NCBI GenBank assembly: GCA_019459485.1
Contig: JAIBEZ010000098.1
Span: 1 to 64,000, forward strand
Direction of reading: 5' to 3'
DNA length: 64,000 bases
Source of the DNA: Prolixibacteraceae bacterium
GTDB lineage: Bacteria > Bacteroidota > Bacteroidia > Bacteroidales > Prolixibacteraceae
Shown here piece after piece: positions 46,001 through 54,111 of this stretch. Every line of letters begins with the position of its first letter. Position 1 is the first letter of the stretch. The notes beneath the pieces are model-generated. The model worked only from the letters and a program-made list of their open reading frames with translations. It was not told the origin of the DNA and searched no databases. The translations under genes were made by a program, and so were the position numbers.

Positions 46001-46106
46001 TCTTACCTTGTATGTGGTGCCGGGCATTTACCTGTTAATTTCAAGTGAATCAAAAAATTTAAATAATGATACAATTACTCCTGAAAAAATTGATAACCAG
46101 GCATAA
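43041..46106 (+). CDS. HAE1-family RND multidrug-type efflux permease
   Basis: The 1021-residue protein is a full RND pump: IKRPVLATVFSLVILLFGII, REFPSVDPPIISVSTSYPGA, the proton-relay helix LSIGLVVDDAIIMMENIYVK (Asp-Asp pair near residue 400) and GLVSKNGILIVEFANQR near 915. It should export hydrophobic or amphiphilic compounds by proton antiport. It is the middle gene of an adaptor-permease-TolC operon and overlaps the TolC gene by 41 bp if the first ATG of that gene is used. Confidence 0.94.
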   Translation: MSLSSTSIKRPVLATVFSLVILLFGIIGMTYLGIREFPSVDPPIISVSTSYPGANSDVVETQITEPLEQSINGIPGIRTLTSSSSQGSSRISVEFELSVDLETAANDVRDKVSQAQRFLPRDCDPPTVSKADADASPIMMIAVKSPKRSLLELSELAELTFKEQLQTVSGVSAVSIWGEKRFAMRIWLDPAKLAGYQMTPLDVRNAILRENVELPAGSIEGNTTELTIRTLGLMTSPDEFNSLILRQSGDQLIRVRDIGRAELSPEDLRGIMKMNGIPMVATVIVPQPGANHIEIVDAVKQRLDFIKRDLPDDVQIEIGFDNTEYIRSSIDEVKTTIYLAFFLVVVIIFVFLRDWRTTIIPILVIPVSLIGSFFIMYLAGFTINVLTLLAIVLSIGLVVDDAIIMMENIYVKIEQGMTPLKAGLEGSQEIFFAIIATTITLVAVFFPIVFLEGMTGRLFREFSIVIAGAVTISSFVALTLTPMLSTKLLKTHHSRSKAYDYTEKFFVRINEAYRRSLENFIGRKYISLGILLLSFVLIFILWKVIPAEMAPMEDRSQMNVNVTSPQGATYEYNYEYVEDIGKLVDKVIPERDKVTMMVRGGWAFVRVVLKHPKERERSQQQIAAALTGELQKKTQARANVIQQSTFGGRRARQPIQYVLQAPTIDKLREVLPAFMAEVQDNPTFVMADVNMKFTKPELQIEINRDKANLLGVSTQNIGQTLQLALSGQRFGYFIMNGKQYQILGELARQDRNQPLDLKSLYVRNDKGDMLQLDNFVTLKETTAPPELYRYNRFVSATVSSSLADGQTISQGIEAMDRIADKVLDDSFRTALDGDSKDFMESSSSLMFAFLLAILLIFLVLSAQFESFKDPFIVMMTVPLALTGALLFMWYFDVTMNIFSQIGIIMLIGLVSKNGILIVEFANQRKEAGMNKLDAIKYASAARFRPILMTSLSTILGILPLALGWGEGAQSRVSMGISVVGGLTIATILTLYVVPGIYLLISSESKNLNNDTITPEKIDNQA

Positions 46107-47454
46107 ATATAAGAGTTTAATGGTTGTTTTTATGTTTTTCCTGCTGTCTGGAAATACAGAAGCACAAAACATATACGACTTGAGCCGTTGTGTGCAAACA
46201 AGCCTTGAGCAGAATTTTTCAGTCAAAGTAGCCCGCAATCAGGAAGAAATTGCAGGCAATAATTACACCCGGGGAAACGCCGGCTTTTTACCCCTGGTTA
46301 CCACTACCAACAGGTTTGGCGGGAATGTCACTTCCACCACGCAAAATATGAACAACGACACCAAAAATACCTCCAAGGGGATTCAAAACACAACCGGATC
46401 GGCTGGCGTAAATCTGGATATGACTTTGTTTCGTGGTTTCAATGTACAAACTACCTGGCAAAAGCTAAATGAACTAAAGCAGGTCGGGGAGCTCAATACC
46501 CAAATGTCCATGGAAAATCTGGTTGGGCTGATAGTCGCAGAGTACTATTTTCAAATTCAGCAGTTGAATTATTTCAACAACATGAAGTATGCGGTGTCAC
46601 TTTCGAAAGAGCGGGTTCGGATTGATGAAGAGCGTTATCTGCTGGGGGCATCATCAAAACTGGAATTGCTTCAATCCAAAGTTTATTTGAACGAAGACAG
46701 TTCGCGGCTTGCACGCCAAAACGAGCAAATTCTGGAATCGGAAGTACGGCTGAAAAAACTGATGGCGCTCGAAAATCTGGAAGAGGATATTGAATTGAAG
46801 GACACGTCCATTATTTTCAATCCGGATTTAAACTATAAAGAGTTGCTTGAATTGACACTGGATTTGAACACCAGTTTACAGATTGCAAAAAAGAATCACC
46901 TTATCTCTGAACTCGATTATAAAATAATTGCATCACGGTCGTACCCCTACCTGAATTTTTCGTCAGCGTACAATTACGCCTACCGCGGCTACGGAAGCGG
47001 AACAATAAGTGACTATGGTACTTTGACAATCAAAAATCAGCAAAGTCAGACCTTGAATTACGGCCTTGTTTTTGGGATGGATATTTATAACGGAAACAAT
47101 CGTCGCCGGGAAAAATCGAACGCCTTGATTGAAGTGGAAACGCGGGTTTACCGGTTTCAGGAAGTCGAACAAGATGTAAAAGCCGAACTGCTCACTGTAT
47201 ATAATGCCTACCAAAACAATTTGCGCCTGGCAAAAATGGAAGGACAAAACCTCGACGTGGCCCGCGAAAACCTCGAAATTGCCCTAGAGCGTTACCGTCT
47301 GGGTGCTTTGTCGGGACTTGAACTGCGCGAGGTTCAAAAAAGTTTGCTAGATGCCGAAGAAAGACTTATTTCCGTTAAGTTTCAAACCAAACTGGCCGAA
47401 ATTTCATTACTTCAGATTTCAGGAAAAATTATGAACTACATTGCTCTTGAGTAA
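46066..47454 (+). CDS. TolC-family outer-membrane channel of the second RND pump
   Basis: The 462-residue protein has a leader with a hydrophobic run (MVVFMFFLLSGNTEAQ); translation may start at ATG 46066 inside the permease gene or at ATG 46120, which would give a cleaner signal peptide. It contains two outer-membrane-efflux repeats, including ARENLEIALERYRLGALSGL then ELREVQ. It completes the tripartite pump. Confidence 0.88.
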   Translation: MIQLLLKKLITRHKYKSLMVVFMFFLLSGNTEAQNIYDLSRCVQTSLEQNFSVKVARNQEEIAGNNYTRGNAGFLPLVTTTNRFGGNVTSTTQNMNNDTKNTSKGIQNTTGSAGVNLDMTLFRGFNVQTTWQKLNELKQVGELNTQMSMENLVGLIVAEYYFQIQQLNYFNNMKYAVSLSKERVRIDEERYLLGASSKLELLQSKVYLNEDSSRLARQNEQILESEVRLKKLMALENLEEDIELKDTSIIFNPDLNYKELLELTLDLNTSLQIAKKNHLISELDYKIIASRSYPYLNFSSAYNYAYRGYGSGTISDYGTLTIKNQQSQTLNYGLVFGMDIYNGNNRRREKSNALIEVETRVYRFQEVEQDVKAELLTVYNAYQNNLRLAKMEGQNLDVARENLEIALERYRLGALSGLELREVQKSLLDAEERLISVKFQTKLAEISLLQISGKIMNYIALE

Positions 47455-47505
47455 GAGACGTAATTCATCCTCAAGACTTGAGCTACTTTTTTTCTTACTC
47501 GCGGA

Positions 47506-47592
47506 ATGGGCAACTATTTCCGTGGACAAATTGGTTGGCTGGTGGTGTTTGATAGGGCGCTAAGTTCAGAAGAGATTGGAAGGTTGAAATAG
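47506..47592 (+). pseudogene. Orphan C-terminal tail of a LamG-like domain protein
   Basis: The 28 codons MGNYFRGQIGWLVVFDRALS and SEEIGRLK end in TAG. 'G-x-I-x-x-x-x-V-[FY]-[ND]-R-A-L-S-x-E-E-I' is the usual end of a LamG/concanavalin-A-like jelly-roll domain. Nothing upstream supplies the rest of the domain. The gap 47593-47670 holds an open but unrecognised stretch in the same frame. The fragment sits between the pump operon and an accessory HEPN-like gene. Confidence 0.6.
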
Positions 47593-47670
47593 AAATCCAA
47601 ATCTCCGTTGGTTGAAACCGACAATAAAGGAACGTCGCTGGCAAAAGCATTCCATATCATTGGTTCTTAT

Positions 47671-48612
47671 TTATATGAGCTTATTCTCAATTAAACCTTC
47701 AAGAGCTTGAGCTACGATTTCATAAGCATTTTTAGCCTCGTCATCGCTGGGATTAATTCCAACATGAATTGCTCGATTTCTAACATCTTCAACCTTTTTC
47801 TGATAATTGTATTCTGGTAATTGGAACTTAGTGTGCTTTAATAAATTTCTTTTTTTTGAAATGGAATTATTTGTTTTTAAAATTTCAATAAGCAAATGAT
47901 TATCTGCCACCTTTAAATTCTTTTTTAGAATGTTTGTGAGGCATAATTCTAGAGCAGTTGCACTATCCAAGATGGATTTTCGGTATTCCTGAGTTCTCAG
48001 TGCTTTGTGGGCTTCTTTGAGTAGTTGATATTCTGGGCTTAGGTTTTTTTCAGATGAAGTTGCTTTTACAACTTCTTTCAAAACTGTAATGTCCAAAGAA
48101 ACAACATTAAATATTTTAACCATTTGCATTTTTCTGCTCGTAATACGTTCGACTTTGCTCCCATTTGTTTTTTTTAGATAATAATCAAAATCTTCGGTAT
48201 TTCTATTTTTAACTTCATAATGTGGCACTCCTACATGATAATTGTATGCAAAGAAGTTTTCTTTAAATCTACGTATCCATTTCGCAGTTTCATTTGACAG
48301 TTCTTCTTTTATTCTATCAACATTTATATCATCATTTACATCTATTTCAATTTTAAACCTTGTGACATTTGATTCGCCATGAGGCCATGAGAATGGTTGT
48401 CCCCATTCAATTGATTCGTTAAAATTGATATCGCTTTCAGGCTCGATTAATAAAATTCCAAGTTTTTCACTGTCCTCAAAGAAGGTGTCAGGAAGTTTTG
48501 GACTTAACAATCTACCTTCAAATTGATTGATTTTTATGTCAATTGATTGATTAAGGCAGTTTGATTTGAGAGGAAGGCCTTCTTCGATTGCGATGTAACC
48601 TATTATTTTCAT
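47671..48612 (-). CDS. Hypothetical protein with C-terminal HEPN-like domain
   Basis: The 313-residue protein has an N-terminal part (about 1-190) that I do not recognise, and a C-terminal helical domain (about 195-313: LLKEAHKALRTQEYRKSILD, SATALELCLTNILKK, RNRAIHVGINPSDDEAKNAY). RNRAIH fits the R-x4-6-H motif of HEPN ribonucleases. The gene is AT-rich relative to neighbours and sits beside an orphan LamG tail, so it is probably acquired. A role in phage defence or RNA cleavage is possible but not shown. Confidence 0.6.
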   Translation of the reverse strand: MKIIGYIAIEEGLPLKSNCLNQSIDIKINQFEGRLLSPKLPDTFFEDSEKLGILLIEPESDINFNESIEWGQPFSWPHGESNVTRFKIEIDVNDDINVDRIKEELSNETAKWIRRFKENFFAYNYHVGVPHYEVKNRNTEDFDYYLKKTNGSKVERITSRKMQMVKIFNVVSLDITVLKEVVKATSSEKNLSPEYQLLKEAHKALRTQEYRKSILDSATALELCLTNILKKNLKVADNHLLIEILKTNNSISKKRNLLKHTKFQLPEYNYQKKVEDVRNRAIHVGINPSDDEAKNAYEIVAQALEGLIENKLI

Positions 48613-48786
48613 ATTATTGTCTTCTGTGATTTGCTAATTCTGGCATTAACTCAATCAAAAGTAATGATTACTGTTGATTTGTTTGTCAGCAAACAAAATC
48701 TCTCTTAGAAATCAAGCAAGTGATTGCCATTGCCGCTTTTTACGAGGAATGGTCCTCTGAATATCAATTGAGTACTCACCAAAATA

Positions 48787-48821
48787 CGGTGTTATGCCGA
48801 AACAATTCCGGCATAACACCG
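48787..48821. repeat. Perfect 13-bp hairpin downstream of pntB
   Basis: CGGTGTTATGCCG (48787-48799) and CGGCATAACACCG (48809-48821) are exact inverse complements with a 9-base loop. It lies 50 bp past the pntB stop but lacks a T-run, so it may be a repeat-element hairpin or an mRNA 3' end structure. The rest of 48613-48871 shows no gene. Confidence 0.6.
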
Positions 48822-48871
48822 AGATCATAAGTTTCTTTGCAGACAGGGGTTATATTGAGAATTTCAATTCG

Positions 48872-50314
48872 CTATAAACTCTTTATTTCACTGACCAGAT
48901 TTTGAAGCGTATTTTTGGCATCGCCGAACAGCAACCGGGTTTTGGCGTCGAAGAACAGTTCGTTTTCAATTCCGGCGTAACCTCTGCCACGACCGCGTTT
49001 CATCACGATAATGTTTTTGGCAAGGTGGGCATTTATAATCGGCATTCCCGCAATCGGACTGCCCGGATCGGTAATCGCGGCAGGGTTTACCACATCGTTG
49101 GCACCGATCACCATCACCACATCGGTGTTGGGCATGTCGGGATTAATGCTGTCCATTTCGAACAATTGGTTATACGGCACATCGGCTTCAGCAAGCAACA
49201 CGTTCATGTGTCCCGGCATTCGGCCTGCCACCGGATGAATGGCATAGCGAACATTTACTCCTTTTCCTGAAAGTATTACATCCAGCTCGTGACAGGCATG
49301 TTGAGCCTGAGCCACTGCCAGACCGTATCCTGGCACAATCACCACACTTTTCGAATAGCTCAGTAAGATGGATGCATCGCTCATCGTGATTTCCTTCATG
49401 TCGCCAACCTGATCTTTGCCGGATGAAGCTCCTCCGCCACCAAAAGCGCCAATAATCACATTCAGCAACGAGCGGTTCATGGCATTGCACATCAGAATGG
49501 TTAAAATCGTACCGGCCGCACCAACCAGAATTCCGCCCAAAATCATTGCCTGATTGTTGTAAATGAAACCGGCCATTGTCGCTGCGATTCCTGTCAAACT
49601 ATTCAGCAGTGAAATTACAACAGGCATGTCGGCGCCTCCAATGGGCATCACGAACATTACCCCGTAAATCAAAGAAACTGCCAGCAACAAATAAATTGCC
49701 CAGTTCAATTGTTCCGGAGTTTGTCCTGAAGTCATTATAAATACTGAAATAGCCACTACCACCAACAGCAGGAAAATATTTACATATTTCATCATTCCGG
49801 AGAAGATATCGCCCACTTTGCCGTCGAGTTTGCCGTAAGCGACCATACTTCCGCTAAACGCGATGCTGCCAATTACCAAACCCAGAATGGTTACCAAAAC
49901 TGAACCCATATTGTTCATGTCGGCATTCGGAAATTCGAGCAATGCCACGAGCGCAGAAGCCGCGCCCCCGGTCGCATTGTAGAATGAAACCATCTGCGGC
50001 ATGGCAGTCATTTTGATGCGAAGTGCCATGATCCAGCCAATGACGGAGCCAACACCCAATGCGCCCAGGATAATAAATATATTTGCGGGCGGAATCCCTC
50101 CACCTTGTGCATTTTTATGAAGCAGGAGCGTGGTGATTATAGCCAGAAACATTCCGCTCGCGGCGTAAATATTCCCTTTCCGGGCTGTTTCCGGGTGGCT
50201 CAACAATTTCAGCCCTATTACGAAAAACAAGGCTGCAAGCAAATAACTCAGTTCGAGTAAAGTTCCACCTAAGGTGAAATCAGTGCCATTTAAATTTCCG
50301 ATTACCTGATCCAT
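48872..50314 (-). CDS. pntB: NAD(P) transhydrogenase beta subunit
   Basis: The 480-residue protein has nine or so membrane spans (residues about 20-270, with GGGIPPANIFIILGALGVGS and GGADMPVVISLLNSLTGIAA) and the NADP-binding domain III (about 305-480, VVIVPGYGLAVAQAQHACHE, GRMPGHMNVLLAEADVPY, DVVMVIGANDVVNPAA, MKRGRGRGYAGIENELF). It couples hydride transfer from NADH to NADP+ to inward proton flow and so makes NADPH. It is the last gene of the three-gene operon. Confidence 0.96.
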   Translation of the reverse strand: MDQVIGNLNGTDFTLGGTLLELSYLLAALFFVIGLKLLSHPETARKGNIYAASGMFLAIITTLLLHKNAQGGGIPPANIFIILGALGVGSVIGWIMALRIKMTAMPQMVSFYNATGGAASALVALLEFPNADMNNMGSVLVTILGLVIGSIAFSGSMVAYGKLDGKVGDIFSGMMKYVNIFLLLVVVAISVFIMTSGQTPEQLNWAIYLLLAVSLIYGVMFVMPIGGADMPVVISLLNSLTGIAATMAGFIYNNQAMILGGILVGAAGTILTILMCNAMNRSLLNVIIGAFGGGGASSGKDQVGDMKEITMSDASILLSYSKSVVIVPGYGLAVAQAQHACHELDVILSGKGVNVRYAIHPVAGRMPGHMNVLLAEADVPYNQLFEMDSINPDMPNTDVVMVIGANDVVNPAAITDPGSPIAGMPIINAHLAKNIIVMKRGRGRGYAGIENELFFDAKTRLLFGDAKNTLQNLVSEIKSL

Positions 50315-50316
50315 AG

Positions 50317-50631
50317 TTATTTCTTTTTCTTTTTAAACATTTCCAACATGCGGTCGGTCACTACAAAACCACCCACCACGTTGAGCGTGGCGAAGATGAT
50401 GGCAAAAATTCCAAGAACCAGTTCGAGCGAAAGTTTTGAGGCATCGGAATGCCCGACAAGGATAATCCCGCCGATAATAATTACGCCACTGATGGCATTT
50501 GCCCCCGACATAAGCGGAGTGTGCAGCACCGAAGGCACATGGGATATCACCTCGATGCCCAGAAAAACTGACAGCGCTATGATAAAAATCGCCTCTTTAT
50601 ACGTAAAAAAGTAAACCAATATTTGTTCCAT
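50317..50631 (-). CDS. pntAB: NAD(P) transhydrogenase alpha-2 (membrane) subunit
   Basis: The 104-residue protein has three membrane spans and the sequence GIEVISHVPSVLHTPLMSGA then NAISGVIIIGG, the membrane part of the transhydrogenase alpha chain. In this split form it is a separate gene, 2 bp upstream of pntB and 10 bp downstream of the alpha-1 gene. Confidence 0.95.
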   Translation of the reverse strand: MEQILVYFFTYKEAIFIIALSVFLGIEVISHVPSVLHTPLMSGANAISGVIIIGGIILVGHSDASKLSLELVLGIFAIIFATLNVVGGFVVTDRMLEMFKKKKK

Positions 50632-50641
50632 GGGAATATTT

Positions 50642-51769
50642 TTATGATTCGATTACAGACTTAACTCGTTCGTTCAGGATCTCGCCGTTGCGGGTTATAC
50701 AGGTTCCCCGAACAATATCGTCGTCGAAATTCAGATTTAGACCACCTTCCGGAGTAATGATTAATTGCAGAAAGTTGAACAGGTTTTTGCCGAACATTTT
50801 GCTGGCGTCAACCGGCATAAGTGACGGATAATTCGACTGCCCAATGATTTTGACTCCGTTGTGAATCACCGTTTCGTTGTCTTTGCTGAATTCACAATTT
50901 CCGCCGCTAGACGCAGCAAGATCGATAATTACCGATCCGGGTTTCATCTTTTCAACGGCTTCTTTGGGAATGAGCAGGGGTGCTTTTCTCCCCGGAATCT
51001 GGGCGGTACAAATAATCACATCCGCTTTGGCAGCATGTTCGTTGATCACCTGTTGCTGTTTGCGCTTGAATTCTTCGGTTTGTTCAACCGCATAACCACC
51101 GGCAGCAGCATCTTCTTTGGCACCTTCCACTTCCACAAATTTGGCCCCGAGGCTCATCACCTCTTCTTTTACAGCCGAACGCACATCGAAAGCCTGAACC
51201 TGTGCACCAAGTTTTCGGGCAATAGCAATGGCCTGAAGTCCGGCAACTCCAGCTCCAAGTATCAAAACGGTGGCCGGGCGAATGGTTCCGGCAGCGGTCA
51301 TAAACATGGGAAAAAAATTGGGAAGCTCCGACGCGGCCTGCAAAACAGCTTTGTAGCCCGAAACGGTGGCCATCGACGAAAGTACGTCCATCGCCTGTGC
51401 CCTTGAAGTTCGCGGGATGGAATCCATGCTGAAACTGGTGATTCCTTTTGCTATAAATTTCTTTACTAACATTATATTTGACAGTGGATTGTACTGGCTC
51501 AACCAGATTTTGTTGCTTTTCAGCAAGTCAATCAATTCCGAAGTGGGTTCACCAATCTGAACCAGCAAATCGGCTTTTTGTACTACTTCTTCCCTTGAAA
51601 AAATAACAGCTCCAACTGTCTGATAGGCTTCGTCGGACTGAAACGCAGCAGCTCCTGCGTCCTTTTCGACAAAGACTTCCACCTTTTGACGTACCAGGTT
51701 GGCAACAATCTCAGGCAAAAGAGCCACCCGTTGTTCGTTGCCGCTTTCTTTCAGAAGTCCTATAATCAT
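50642..51769 (-). CDS. pntAA: NAD(P) transhydrogenase alpha-1 (NAD-binding) subunit
   Basis: The 375-residue protein is domain I: it starts MIIGLLKESGNEQRVALLPE like alanine dehydrogenase, has the NAD Rossmann loop ILGAGVAGLQAIAIARKLGA then FDVRSAVKEEVMSLGAKFVE (about residues 168-215), and ends in IVRGTCITRNGEILNERVK. It binds NADH and passes hydride to domain III of PntB. First gene of the operon; only the alpha-1/alpha-2 split is notable, and it is common outside enterobacteria. Confidence 0.95.
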   Translation of the reverse strand: MIIGLLKESGNEQRVALLPEIVANLVRQKVEVFVEKDAGAAAFQSDEAYQTVGAVIFSREEVVQKADLLVQIGEPTSELIDLLKSNKIWLSQYNPLSNIMLVKKFIAKGITSFSMDSIPRTSRAQAMDVLSSMATVSGYKAVLQAASELPNFFPMFMTAAGTIRPATVLILGAGVAGLQAIAIARKLGAQVQAFDVRSAVKEEVMSLGAKFVEVEGAKEDAAAGGYAVEQTEEFKRKQQQVINEHAAKADVIICTAQIPGRKAPLLIPKEAVEKMKPGSVIIDLAASSGGNCEFSKDNETVIHNGVKIIGQSNYPSLMPVDASKMFGKNLFNFLQLIITPEGGLNLNFDDDIVRGTCITRNGEILNERVKSVIES

Positions 51770-51892
51770 TGGTTTGATTTTAAATTAGTTAAATTCATAA
51801 AACAATGTAGTTTCAAACAGCAAAATGCAATAAAAGTTCAGCGGGCAGCTTGACCAGATTGAATATGAAGTGATCTTTTTTGACGCGAAATC

Positions 51893-51900
51893 TACTTTTG
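51893..51900 (+). promoter_or_regulatory. -7 box for the RelE/ParE-type module
   Basis: TACTTTTG matches TAnnTTTG and lies 61 bp upstream of the antitoxin ATG. No -33 box at the usual spacing is evident. Confidence 0.35.
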
Positions 51901-51961
51901 CGATGTAACAAAAAGAAATAAATAATCGTTAAGTTTGTCCATATGTTTTAAGCTTTTAATT

Positions 51962-52210
51962 ATGAATTCAGCAGAGATTAAATTGGACTTATTCCGTAAA
52001 ATCGACAAACTCGATAACAGTAAACTGGAGAAAATTTACAATAGTCTTATTGGCTTATTGAATTCCGCTTCGTTAGGGGAAACATCCTTGAGCCCCGAGT
52101 TAAAATCTGCTCTCGACGAGGCATTGGAAGCCAGTAAAAAGGGACAAGTACATACACATGAGGAAGTAATGCAAAGAACAAGGGAAAAATATTCTAACTT
52201 GTTTAAATGA
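51962..52210 (+). CDS. Antitoxin-like partner of a RelE/ParE toxin
   Basis: The start is placed at ATG 51962 (82 residues, MNSAEIKLDLFRKIDKLDNS). The C-terminal part (LKSALDEALEASKKGQVHTH EEV region, about 53-75) matches the form of small Bacteroidota antitoxins found upstream of RelE/ParE toxins. Its TGA stop overlaps the toxin ATG by 4 bp, so translation is coupled. Confidence 0.75.
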   Translation: MNSAEIKLDLFRKIDKLDNSKLEKIYNSLIGLLNSASLGETSLSPELKSALDEALEASKKGQVHTHEEVMQRTREKYSNLFK

Positions 52211-52500
52211 AAACGGTCATCTGGAATGATTTAGCCGTTCGTGATTATCATGAAAACATTGACTATTTATTAAGAAAGTGGTCTGATAAAGAAGCAATAG
52301 CATTTATAAATGATGTGGAATCAGTAATCTTCGATTTAAAACAAGGCAACGTTGAATTCAAAGAAAGCGGTTATTTATCTATTAGGCAGTGTGTTGTTTG
52401 CAAGCAGATCACACTTTATTACAAACATATTGAATCAGATACGATAGAATTGCTTCGTTTCTGGAATAATTATCAGGATAATAAAAAGCTGAAATTGTAA
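52207..52500 (+). CDS. RelE/ParE-family toxin
   Basis: The 97-residue protein has the ParE/RelE pattern: VIWNDLAVRDYHENIDYLLR, a central helix (EAIAFINDVESVIFDLKQG), and beta-strands ending in CKQITLYYKHIESDTIELLR and FWNNYQD. RelE members cut mRNA, ParE members poison gyrase; sequence alone does not decide. It is coupled to the antitoxin upstream. Confidence 0.82.
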   Translation: MKTVIWNDLAVRDYHENIDYLLRKWSDKEAIAFINDVESVIFDLKQGNVEFKESGYLSIRQCVVCKQITLYYKHIESDTIELLRFWNNYQDNKKLKL

Positions 52501-52666
52501 TTTGCAAAGCATCTTTAGCTTTTGTTAGAAATAATTCTATAGCAATACTTTTATAAATCGGACTATCTGCAAAAACGGCGATTAAAAATCTCGGCACCCA
52601 ATTTTCCCAGCATTATTTCCCATTTCCCCAACATTTCCTTACTTTGGCTGAACTAAAAATCAAAAC

Positions 52667-53470
52667 ATGCTTGCTTCCGGAAACATAATTAAAATGCGGT
52701 CTGAATTTGCAGATCCGGTACAATATTTTCTTCAGGTGGGAGAAAATGAACTGCCAATGAATGAGCTCATCGGCAAAAACATACAACTCGCTTTTACGGG
52801 GCAAATCAACTGCATTGTCTGCGGAAAACGAACCAAAACCTCTTTTGGACAAGGCTTTTGCTACAACTGTTTGCAAACGGCTCCCGAAGCAAGTGAAACG
52901 GTAATGCGCCCCGAATTGTCGAAAGCGCACCTCGGCCTTGCCCGTGACATGGATTGGGCCCGCGAACACGATCTGATCGATCATTACGTTTATCTGGCCG
53001 TTTCAGGAGAGTTGAAAGTCGGTGTCACACGGCATCATCAGGTGCCAACCCGCTGGATTGACCAGGGCGCTACGCAGGCAATTATTTTAGCCCGCACACC
53101 CAATCGGCACATTTCAGGAGTGATTGAAGTGTTCCTAAAAAACTATTTTTCAGATAAAACCAACTGGCGATCGATGATTCAGAATAAAACCAATGTGCTG
53201 GTTAATCTTCAGGAAGAAAAAATAAATGCTTTTCAGTTGCTTCCGGCAGAATTGAAACAGTATTTGCATTCAGACAATCAAATCTGGCAAATGAACTATC
53301 CGGTTATTTCTTTTCCTGAAAAGGTGACCAGCGTTTCGTTTGATAAAGACCCGGTAATTTCAGGAATCCTGAATGGCATTAAAGGACAATACCTGATCTT
53401 TTCGGATGGCCGTGTACTGAATATTCGCAAGCACAACGGTTACTTCCTCAATATCAGCGCAGGAGAGTGA
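52667..53470 (+). CDS. DUF2797 family protein
   Basis: The 267-residue protein has a Cys pair CIVCGKR and another CYNC (residues about 46-66), a likely zinc site, and a core DLIDHYVYLAVSGELKVGVT then RHHQVPTRWIDQGATQA that resembles a GIY-YIG nuclease fold. DUF2797 proteins have this layout; function is unproven. It stands alone between the toxin module and a small lipoprotein gene. Confidence 0.8.
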   Translation: MLASGNIIKMRSEFADPVQYFLQVGENELPMNELIGKNIQLAFTGQINCIVCGKRTKTSFGQGFCYNCLQTAPEASETVMRPELSKAHLGLARDMDWAREHDLIDHYVYLAVSGELKVGVTRHHQVPTRWIDQGATQAIILARTPNRHISGVIEVFLKNYFSDKTNWRSMIQNKTNVLVNLQEEKINAFQLLPAELKQYLHSDNQIWQMNYPVISFPEKVTSVSFDKDPVISGILNGIKGQYLIFSDGRVLNIRKHNGYFLNISAGE

Positions 53471-53605
53471 AAGAGAAATTTTCGGGATGGAATCATAAGT
53501 CTTTTCATCTACGCTTTTTTTTTCGTTAATTTATGGCTATAAAAAAAGGATCTTGTTAACCGCAAGCGGTCAATTTTGAGAAAAATCAGTTAAAATAAGT
53601 CATAT

Positions 53606-54007
53606 ATGAAAACGACCATACTCATAATAACAATTTTGACATTTTTTTTAATTTCCTGTCAAAACAAGCAACAAGAAGCCATGAGCAAAGAAAATAACCA
53701 AAACCTAATTGTACTTGTAAAATACAAGACACGACCTTTAAAAAGCGAAGACGCTATTGCGGGTTTGACGAAACTGATAGAAGAGGTAAAAAAAGAGCCT
53801 AATTTTGTGAATATTACACTGCATGTAGATCCGAAAGATGATTCGAATATTTTGCTCTATGAAGAGTGGGGCGATGAGGCCTATTACAATGGTGATCACA
53901 TGAAAACAATGCACTTACAAAATTTCATGGAAGATTCTAGAGCCTTTTTGGCTGATCCTCCGGAAATATCACAGTGGAAAATTGAAAAAAAATTTAATTC
54001 TAAATAA
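53606..54007 (+). CDS. Putative ABM-domain (quinol monooxygenase-like) lipoprotein
   Basis: The 133-residue protein has a lipoprotein leader (FFLISC, Cys at residue 18) and a C-terminal ABM-type ferredoxin fold (about 33-128: LIVLVKYKTRPLKSEDAIAG, FVNITLHVDPKDDSNILLYE, MKTMHLQNFMED). Family members are cofactor-free monooxygenases or heme-degrading enzymes, but many have no known role. It is a single gene; 54008-54111 shows no further gene. Confidence 0.72.
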   Translation: MKTTILIITILTFFLISCQNKQQEAMSKENNQNLIVLVKYKTRPLKSEDAIAGLTKLIEEVKKEPNFVNITLHVDPKDDSNILLYEEWGDEAYYNGDHMKTMHLQNFMEDSRAFLADPPEISQWKIEKKFNSK

Positions 54008-54111
54008 ATCGCCAGTAGTTAACGGGATGTATGTGGGCAACGGACGGGAAAGTACTTTTAATGCGCCGCTGCACAAACACTCAAAACGAATGACGAACAA
54101 TTTTACTAATT

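Noticed and set aside
52501-52666. Gene tail beside the RelE/ParE module, to match the pattern at the other modules
   Set aside because: I could not align this gap with any gene end in the window, so a duplicated tail is not supported here.
53554-53571. Hairpin TTAACCGC-AA-GCGGTCAA before the ABM lipoprotein gene as a cassette end
   Set aside because: No matching end was found after the gene; 54008-54111 does not carry its inverse complement.
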